Source: Gracilibacillus ureilyticus
GTDB taxonomy: Bacteria; Bacillota; Bacilli; Bacillales; Amphibacillaceae
Assembly (NCBI RefSeq): GCF_900111195.1
Contig: NZ_FOGL01000001.1
Location: 124,001 to 188,000, forward strand
Length of the DNA: 64,000 bases
Reading direction: 5' to 3'
Positions 58,980 to 64,000 of this stretch are shown one piece after another. Both the position numbers and the translations under genes were made by a program. Each line of letters begins with the position of its first letter. The stretch's first letter is position 1. The notes below the pieces were generated by a model. That model saw only the letters and a program-made list of their open reading frames with translations. It searched no databases and was not told the DNA's origin.

Positions 58980-60977
58980 ATGTCAACTCAAATTGAACAA
59001 ATGTCTATAAATACAATTCGTACATTGTCAATAGACGCAATTGAAAAAGCTAACTCAGGTCATCCGGGTTTACCGATGGGTGCTGCACCTATGGCATACA
59101 CATTATGGACTGAGCATATGAATCAAAACCCTAAAAACTCTAAGTGGTTTAATCGCGACCGTTTTGTCCTTTCTGCAGGTCATGGTTCCATGTTACTTTA
59201 CAGTTTATTGCACCTTGCAGGGTACGATCTGTCAATCGATGAACTTAAAAATTTCCGTCAGTGGGGATCTAAAACACCAGGTCACCCAGAAGTACACCAC
59301 ACTGACGGAGTAGAAGCGACAACTGGACCTTTAGGCCAGGGGATCGCTATGAGTGTTGGTATGGCTATGGCTGAAAAACACTTATCAGCAAAATATAATA
59401 AAGATGATTTCAATGTTGTCGATCATTATACTTTTGCCCTTGTAAGTGACGGTGATTTAATGGAAGGTGTCTCTCATGAGGCTGCATCTCTTGCTGGCCA
59501 CTTAAAATTAGGTAAATTAGTTGCGCTTTATGACTCTAATGATATTTCATTAGACGGCGAGTTAAATAAAGCATTTTCTGAAAATGTAGAAAACCGATTC
59601 AAAGCCTATGGTTGGCAAGTAATTCGTGTAGAAGATGGAAACGATACAAAAGCAATCTCTAAAGCAATTGCAGAAGCGAAACAAAATACAGATCAGCCGA
59701 CACTGATTGAAGTGAAAACGGTAATTGGTTATGGTTCACCTAACAAATCTGGTTCTGCAGCATCACATGGTGCACCACTTGGAGCTGACGAAGTTACTTT
59801 AACTAAAGAAGCTTATAAATGGGGACATGAGCCATTTGAAGTACCTGAAGATGTATATGCTGATTTTAACACAAAAGTCGTAGAGAGAGGTCAGTCAGCA
59901 GAAAAAGAATGGAACGAACTATTTGATGCATATAAAAATGCACATCCTGAACTTGCTAATGAATTATCAGCAGCAATTGATAATAAATTACCAGAAGGAT
60001 GGGATAAAGACTTACCTGTTTATGAGACAGGTAGCAGTGCGGCGACTCGTGCAACTTCTGGAGAAGTATTGAATGCCATTGCTAAAACTGTTCCTTCTTT
60101 ATTTGGAGGAAGTGCCGATTTAGCTGGTTCCAACAAAACTAACTTAAAGGATGCAGGAGATTTCTCAGCAGCTGAGCCTGATAAACGTAATATTTGGTTC
60201 GGTGTTCGTGAATTTGCTATGGCTGCTGCATTAAACGGAATGGCGCTTCATGGTGGATTGAAAGTATTCGGAGGAACTTTCTTCGTATTTAGTGATTACT
60301 TACGTCCTGCTGTGCGTCTGTCTGCTATCCAAAACTTACCAGTAACTTATGTGCTAACACATGATTCTATCGCTGTTGGGGAAGATGGTCCGACACACGA
60401 ACCTGTTGAACAATTAGCGGCTTTCCGTGCAATGCCGAATCTTTCTGTAATTCGCCCTGCTGACGGTAACGAAGTTCAGGCTGCTTGGCGCTTAGCAATT
60501 GAATCAACTAATCAGCCAACAGCACTTGTATTAACTCGTCAAAACCTTCCTACACTTGAAGGAACAGCTGAAAATGCTTATGAAGGTGTTAAAAAAGGTG
60601 GTTACGTTGTTAGTCCGTCATCGAAAGAAACCCCTGATGCAATTCTTGTTGCTACTGGTTCTGAAGTACAGTTAGCTGTTAAGGCACAGGAAAAGCTGAA
60701 AGAAGAGGGCAAAGATGTAAGTGTAGTAAGTATTCCTTCATGGGACCGTTTTGATAAACAAGATGCGTCATACAAAGAACAAGTGCTGCCAAGTGCTGTT
60801 AAGAAACGTGTTGGAATTGAAATGGCTTCATCTCTAGGTTGGGAACGCTATGTTGGTATAGAAGGGAAAATTCTTGCTATCGATACTTTTGGTGCTTCTG
60901 CTAATGGAGATAAAGTTATCGAAGAATATGGATTTACAGTGGAGAATGTAGTAAAACACGTAAATGACTTATTTTAA
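58980..60977 (+). CDS. tkt: Transketolase
   Basis: Thiamine-diphosphate enzyme of the pentose phosphate pathway. 665 residues from ATG 58980 (GAAAGGGGA upstream); in-frame codons from 58941 lack a start signal. TPP motif [19 protein letters not shown] near 154-172, N-terminal [13 protein letters not shown], central [12 protein letters not shown] near 377-388, and [13 protein letters not shown] near 463-475. Codon use is that of a highly expressed gene. In B. subtilis sirA follows; it is absent here. Confidence 0.97.
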   Translation: MSTQIEQMSINTIRTLSIDAIEKANSGHPGLPMGAAPMAYTLWTEHMNQNPKNSKWFNRDRFVLSAGHGSMLLYSLLHLAGYDLSIDELKNFRQWGSKTPGHPEVHHTDGVEATTGPLGQGIAMSVGMAMAEKHLSAKYNKDDFNVVDHYTFALVSDGDLMEGVSHEAASLAGHLKLGKLVALYDSNDISLDGELNKAFSENVENRFKAYGWQVIRVEDGNDTKAISKAIAEAKQNTDQPTLIEVKTVIGYGSPNKSGSAASHGAPLGADEVTLTKEAYKWGHEPFEVPEDVYADFNTKVVERGQSAEKEWNELFDAYKNAHPELANELSAAIDNKLPEGWDKDLPVYETGSSAATRATSGEVLNAIAKTVPSLFGGSADLAGSNKTNLKDAGDFSAAEPDKRNIWFGVREFAMAAALNGMALHGGLKVFGGTFFVFSDYLRPAVRLSAIQNLPVTYVLTHDSIAVGEDGPTHEPVEQLAAFRAMPNLSVIRPADGNEVQAAWRLAIESTNQPTALVLTRQNLPTLEGTAENAYEGVKKGGYVVSPSSKETPDAILVATGSEVQLAVKAQEKLKEEGKDVSVVSIPSWDRFDKQDASYKEQVLPSAVKKRVGIEMASSLGWERYVGIEGKILAIDTFGASANGDKVIEEYGFTVENVVKHVNDLF

Positions 60978-60980
60978 TGA

Positions 60981-61023
60981 AGTAGAAATCCTTAGCAACT
61001 ATGCTAGGGATTTCTTCTTTTCC
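60981..61023 (+). terminator. Terminator after tkt
   Basis: AGAAATCCTTAGC (60984-60996) pairs with GCTAGGGATTTCT (61003-61015) with one mismatch, then TCTTTTC. Confidence 0.85.
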
Positions 61024-61097
61024 TACAAAGATTGCTTGTATTATGATTCGACATTTACTATACTGTATGAGAGAGAATTTGAAGGAGGAACAAACGG

Positions 61098-61322
61098 ATG
61101 AGCACTATTCTATGGATTATTTTCATCGTGGTTGCACTTCTGGCCGGAGTCGCTCTCGGCTTTTTTATCGCGAGAAAATATATGATGAACTATTTAAAGA
61201 AAAACCCGCCAATTAATGAGCAAATGCTAAGAACATTAATGATGCAAATGGGACAAAAACCATCGCAGAAGAAAATCAAACAAATGATGCGCGCGATGAA
61301 TAACCAGGTGGATAATAAATAA
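61098..61322 (+). CDS. yneF: UPF0154 family membrane protein YneF
   Basis: 74-residue protein with one N-terminal membrane helix ([20 protein letters not shown], about residues 4-23) followed by a basic cytoplasmic tail rich in K/Q/M ([20 protein letters not shown]). The UPF0154 family is widespread in Firmicutes and of unknown role. ATG 61098 after GAAGGAGG. Last gene of the conserved chromosomal order in this window. Confidence 0.9.
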   Translation: MSTILWIIFIVVALLAGVALGFFIARKYMMNYLKKNPPINEQMLRTLMMQMGQKPSQKKIKQMMRAMNNQVDNK

Positions 61323-61344
61323 TGTAACATAATTGTTGAAATAG

Positions 61345-61374
61345 AATCCTTGCTTATTTAAAGCAGGGGTTTTA
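61345..61374 (+). terminator. Terminator after yneF
   Basis: CCTTGCTT (61348-61355) with AAGCAGGG (61361-61368), one mismatch, followed by GTTTT. Confidence 0.6.
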
Positions 61375-61431
61375 TGGGGCATATTAGGGATTATAAAAAC
61401 TATGTAAACTTAATAGGCTAATTTTACAAAG

Positions 61432-61476
61432 CCACTCTTTCTGTTAGAAAAATTAAAGCAGAAAGGGTGGTTTTTT
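61432..61476 (+). terminator. Terminator-like hairpin containing the integrase ribosome-binding site
   Basis: CCACTCTTTCTG (61432-61443) pairs with CAGAAAGGGTGG (61459-61470), 11 of 12 positions, followed by TTTTTT (61471-61476). The right arm holds AAAGGGTGG, the Shine-Dalgarno sequence of the integrase, whose TTG start lies in or just after the T run. Confidence 0.65.
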
Positions 61477-62383
61477 GTTGTTGGAAGATGCATTAAGCGA
61501 ATATAAGTTCTACTGTCTTGCAAGAAACTATACGGAAAAAACGATGAAGAATAAAGGTCAAGAATACAAGCAATTGAAAAGATACTTGGTAGAGAAGAGA
61601 GGAATTCAAGAACTTGAAAGTATTACATATCATGATATGCGTTCCTACCTCTATCAAAAGCAAAAAGCTGGCTTACAACCTCAAAGTATTCAAAGTATGG
61701 CGAAACAGATTATTGCTTTTTTTAATTGGTGTATTAAAGAAGAATATTTAACTGAAAATCCAATGGATAAAGTTACTTTACCGAAAATACCGAAGAGGTT
61801 AAAAGAAGGTTTTACAAAGGATGAAGTATACAGAATGATACGTTGTTGGAGTGATAAAACTTTTCTGGAAGCAAGGAATAAAACGCTTATTGCAATGATG
61901 AGTGATCTTGGCTTGCGAGCAATGGAGACTAGAACATTAACCATCGAAGATATAAAAGACACCACTATACTTATCCATGGTAAGGGTAACAAAGATAGAG
62001 TTGTGTTTGCTTCTTATCAGTTAAAAAGAATAATGATGAAATATGAACGATTGAGAAAACAATACCTTGAGGTTAAGGGATACGATGATCCACATTATTT
62101 CCTGAATTATAAGGGTGATCCAATTACTCATGCTACTGTTCACAATGTGGTAAAAGAGGCAGCCACGAGAGCAGGAGTTAAGGACGCACATCCTCATAAA
62201 TTTCGTCATTTCTATGCGGTTGAGGTAATCAGCAACGAAAAGGCAAATATTGATTTATTTAGTGTTAGCAAACTTTTGGGGCATTCTCAAGTATCTACTA
62301 CCCAGATATATCTACAATCATTAACTAATGAACAATTAAAAATAAAAGCAAATAACTCAAGTCCATTGGCTAAATTCAAATAA
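61475..62383 (+). CDS. Tyrosine recombinase / integrase of a mobile element
   Basis: 302-residue phage-type integrase. N-terminal SAM-like core-binding domain about 1-105 (YTEKTMKNKGQEYKQLKRYL), catalytic domain about 115-295 with the first arginine in DLGLRAMETRTL near 148, HKFRHF (HxxR) near 241-246, LGHSQVSTTQIYLQ with the second histidine and nucleophilic tyrosine near 267-280. Start is one of three consecutive TTG codons (61475-61483). It marks the left end of an inserted element: nothing from here on belongs to the conserved order. Confidence 0.9.
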   Translation: MLLEDALSEYKFYCLARNYTEKTMKNKGQEYKQLKRYLVEKRGIQELESITYHDMRSYLYQKQKAGLQPQSIQSMAKQIIAFFNWCIKEEYLTENPMDKVTLPKIPKRLKEGFTKDEVYRMIRCWSDKTFLEARNKTLIAMMSDLGLRAMETRTLTIEDIKDTTILIHGKGNKDRVVFASYQLKRIMMKYERLRKQYLEVKGYDDPHYFLNYKGDPITHATVHNVVKEAATRAGVKDAHPHKFRHFYAVEVISNEKANIDLFSVSKLLGHSQVSTTQIYLQSLTNEQLKIKANNSSPLAKFK

Positions 62384-62455
62384 AAAATAGAGGGCAGGAG
62401 TTAGCGGCTCCAAACCCTCATTGGCACACGTGTAGAAAACGTGTCATCTAAACTA
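62382..62455 (-). ncRNA. Candidate small RNA on the minus strand between integrase and HTH gene
   Basis: Read on the minus strand: extended -10 TG-T-TATAAT (62461-62466), start near 62455, a hairpin ACACGT/ACGTGT (62426-62444), then a terminator GAGGG...GGAG / CTCC...CCCTC (62390-62419) followed by TATTTTTTA (62381-62389). On the plus strand that hairpin has no T run, so it is a terminator only leftwards. This gives a ~70-base RNA without a credible reading frame. No -35 match, so unproven. Confidence 0.45.
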
Positions 62456-62521
62456 ACTATATTATAACAACTCTTTTCCAAAATGTATAGTTAAAAAATT
62501 CTGCACGTCTGCCCATTTTAT

Positions 62522-62535
62522 AGAACAAACGTTCT
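62522..62535. promoter_or_regulatory. LexA box of the mobile element
   Basis: AGAACAAACGTTCT is a perfect GAAC-N4-GTTC palindrome with the preferred R-N-R-Y spacer (AAAC). It lies 22 bases before the ATG at 62557, next to a possible -10 (TATAGA, 62519-62524). Confidence 0.75.
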
Positions 62536-62556
62536 TATATAGGGAGGCGGATCACT

Positions 62557-63366
62557 ATGTATCAATCCAAGATAGAATCGTTTAAATCTTATTCCAATTT
62601 TAAGTCTTTAAAAGACTTTAACAATAACGTCGAAATGTTTTTAGCCTGCCATAAGCAAGATTTTACTAAATCAGAATATATCGCTTTTAGAAGATTAACT
62701 AAGTTTTGCGCAAAAATATTTGGTGTGTCCAATGCGCGTATAGATACTATTGTACAAGCTACCAAAGACGATAATGGTGGTATTAGCCGATCTACGTTTA
62801 AACGTATGGTAAAAAAAGCGAAGAAATTGGGTATCTTATCAGTTCATGAGTTGAAACGTGCTAATCAATCGCAATCATCCAATCTTTATGTATTTGAATC
62901 TTTTCGGACTTCAATTGAACCACCGATTGAAAATGCAAAGAACGACCAAAATGCTATTTTATCAATGGCTGTAACAACTCGAATAAATGAGCAATTGAAC
63001 CGCCATAAAACTAGCAATAATTCTAAAACTAATAATCTATTAATTAATACGTATTATGCAAAGCCATATCAGGCTATCTCAGAGGCTATAAGAATATTTT
63101 TAGGTTATGACTCTAAAAAGATAGCAAGTCGGTTGTATGGGGTTTATTTAGGGCAAACAAAGTCACTTAGAGCAACAGAATATTACACCAATGAGGGACA
63201 AGCTGAATTAATTGAAGTGGCTATTTCCGCAATACAGACAACATTTCTTGCGAGTAAAAGAAAAAGCATCCAGAACATTGCTGGATACTTTAATGGAGTT
63301 TTAAGTAAGATGCTTGATGATTTAATGACATTAGATATGTGTATTATAGGTTCCGATTATCCGTAG
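62557..63366 (+). CDS. HTH-domain protein of the mobile element (possible replication initiator or regulator)
   Basis: 269 residues from ATG 62557 with AGGGAGG upstream. The N-terminal 110 residues form a predicted winged helix (GISRSTFKRMVKKAKKLGIL near 87-106). It resembles a family of Bacillaceae HTH proteins on plasmids and integrated elements that often begin MYQS; no function is established, and replication initiation is only a guess from domain type and context. The C-terminal half is helical (SRLYGVYLGQTKSLRA). Preceded by a LexA box; its 3' end overlaps the convergent repressor gene by 23 bases. Confidence 0.7.
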   Translation: MYQSKIESFKSYSNFKSLKDFNNNVEMFLACHKQDFTKSEYIAFRRLTKFCAKIFGVSNARIDTIVQATKDDNGGISRSTFKRMVKKAKKLGILSVHELKRANQSQSSNLYVFESFRTSIEPPIENAKNDQNAILSMAVTTRINEQLNRHKTSNNSKTNNLLINTYYAKPYQAISEAIRIFLGYDSKKIASRLYGVYLGQTKSLRATEYYTNEGQAELIEVAISAIQTTFLASKRKSIQNIAGYFNGVLSKMLDDLMTLDMCIIGSDYP

Positions 63367-63568
63367 GTACAAATTCAATTATGTCTACTGTTTGGCACTT
63401 AAATATATGGCATAGATGCTCTAATGTCTCAAACTGTATACCTTTTACTTTATCGTTTAATAAATTACTAATGGTATTACGATGCAATTCATTATTCGAT
63501 TTTCTGACAAGATCAGAAGTGGTCATATCGTGCTTATCCATTAGTTCTTTTAATTTAACTTTTATCAT
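63344..63568 (-). CDS. Cro/CI-type (Xre family) repressor
   Basis: 74-residue protein consisting of one HTH_3 domain (MIKVKLKELMDKHDMTTSDL..., helix-turn-helix about 17-50, with a C-terminal FKCQTVDIIEFVP typical of short Xre repressors). Starts at the ATG read leftwards from 63568, GGGAG 8 bases upstream. Divergent from the small gene at 63699 with three operator copies between, convergent with the HTH gene. Confidence 0.85.
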   Translation of the reverse strand: MIKVKLKELMDKHDMTTSDLVRKSNNELHRNTISNLLNDKVKGIQFETLEHLCHIFKCQTVDIIEFVPTDNRNL

Positions 63569-63579
63569 TTAATCATCTC

Positions 63580-63613
63580 CCTATATAAAATATACAACAT
63601 ACTGTGCAAAAAT
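63580..63613 (-). promoter_or_regulatory. Leftward promoter of the repressor
   Basis: On the minus strand TTGCAC, 16-base spacer, TATATA; operator 1 overlaps the -35 and spacer, which predicts repressor autoregulation. Confidence 0.45.
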
Positions 63614-63678
63614 AAAATATTTTATTGACGTGCACAACATAGTGTGCAATAATAATACCATGCACAACATGGTGTGCG
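63591..63678. repeat. Three 18-bp operator copies between divergent element genes
   Basis: TATACAACATACTGTGCA (63591-63608), TGCACAACATAGTGTGCA (63631-63648) and TGCACAACATGGTGTGCG (63661-63678): consensus TGCACAACATrGTGTGCA, an almost perfect palindrome. Starts are 40 and 30 bases apart. The first overlaps the repressor promoter, the second fills the spacer of the rightward promoter, the third covers its start site. Confidence 0.8.
63625..63653 (+). promoter_or_regulatory. Rightward promoter of the mobile element
   Basis: TTGACG (63625-63630), 17-base spacer, AATAAT (63648-63653). Operator 2 (63631-63648) lies exactly between the two hexamers, so bound repressor would exclude RNA polymerase. 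Confidence 0.65.
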
Positions 63679-63698
63679 AATGAAGGGGAGGAAAATAA

Positions 63699-63935
63699 AT
63701 GAAAGTATCTGAGAAGTGGATCATATTCACAAGTGATCAAGATTATTTTTTATTTGACATTCATGAAGTATCTAAACAAGAAGATTATTTGCGGCAAGAG
63801 AATCAGAAGTATCGCACAATTTTTTATCTAGATAATGTTGCCACTAGCTATAAAGCTGGCAAGGGGTTAATCCCTATGACAAAAGAAGAAGAGCAGGCAA
63901 TTATACAAAGCATTAAAGGTGATTGCAATGTCTAA
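63699..63935 (+). CDS. Hypothetical small protein of the mobile element
   Basis: 78 residues, ATG 63699 after GGGGAGG. Not recognised. It is acidic-to-neutral and soluble, beginning MKVSEKWIIFTSDQDYFLFD, with no known motif. First gene of the rightward, repressor-controlled transcript, the place of early phage or element genes; its tail overlaps the next small frame. Confidence 0.6.
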   Translation: MKVSEKWIIFTSDQDYFLFDIHEVSKQEDYLRQENQKYRTIFYLDNVATSYKAGKGLIPMTKEEEQAIIQSIKGDCNV

Positions 63936-63990
63936 GTCGCTAGCTGACTATCTGATGTTGATCTTATTCGTCTCAGCCATATCAATTTGA
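63928..63990 (+). CDS. Possible 20-residue hydrophobic peptide
   Basis: ATG 63928 with AAAGGTGAT upstream opens a 20-codon frame to TGA at 63988, overlapping the preceding gene by 8 bases. The product has a polar start (MSKSLADY) and a hydrophobic end (LMLILFVSAISI). A further ribosome-binding site (GAAGGTGA) at the window edge suggests the transcript continues. Could be a coupled leader or chance. Confidence 0.35.
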   Translation: MSKSLADYLMLILFVSAISI

Positions 63991-64000
63991 AAGAAGGTGA

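Noticed and set aside
63339-63572. Plus-strand 77-codon frame opposite the Xre repressor
   Set aside because: The minus-strand product is a clear HTH_3 repressor with a ribosome-binding site; the plus frame lacks one.

Overview
The window is one continuous stretch of the core chromosome of a low-GC, endospore-forming Bacillaceae bacterium. Evidence for this: spore genes (spoVFA/spoVFB, spoIIIE, spoVS, cotE), a PolC-type replicase, strong GGAGG ribosome-binding sites with many TTG/GTG starts, Bacillus-type LexA boxes, and a gene order that follows the B. subtilis uppS-to-tkt region closely. A+T richness and protein divergence suggest a genus outside Bacillus proper, perhaps the Oceanobacillus/Virgibacillus/Gracilibacillus group; that placement is inference. 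No rRNA, tRNA, CRISPR array or riboswitch was recognised.

Layout. 1-10000: uppS (cut by the left edge), cdsA, dxr, rasP, proS, polC (lipid carrier, phospholipid and isoprenoid synthesis, membrane proteolysis, replication). 10020-17640: the rimP-nusA-rnpM-ylxQ-infB-ylxP-rbfA translation/transcription operon with a structured leader, then truB, ribF and rpsO. 17660-21530: pnp, mlpA, ymxH. 21540-27530: spoVFA-spoVFB-asd-dapG-dapA (lysine branch and dipicolinate of the spore core), tepA, ylzJ. 27540-34760: spoIIIE, ymfC, and ymfF-ymfH-ymfI-ymfJ (EF-P modification). 34980-39130: rodZ, pgsA, cinA, recA. 39220-46150: rny, ymdB, spoVS, a dipeptidase, miaB, ricA, cotE. 46440-52260: mutS-mutL, miaA, hfq. 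52320-56690: hflX-ynbB and glnR-glnA. 56950-61380: lexA divergent from an SOS operon (a 31-residue membrane peptide where yneA is expected, then yneB and ynzC), then tkt and yneF.

The conserved order stops after yneF. From about 61430 to the right edge lies the left end of an integrated element: a tyrosine recombinase, a candidate small RNA on the minus strand, an HTH protein gene with a perfect LexA box in front of it, and a Cro/CI-type repressor divergent from small unknown genes across three copies of an 18-bp operator. The rest of the element is outside the window.

The most notable points are the mini-YneA peptide controlled by two mirror-image LexA boxes, the SOS box and phage-like switch of the mobile element, and several genes whose Shine-Dalgarno sequence is paired inside a hairpin or terminator (spoVFB, tepA, integrase). 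Promoters, operators and terminators below were read by eye from consensus matches and have not been computed.
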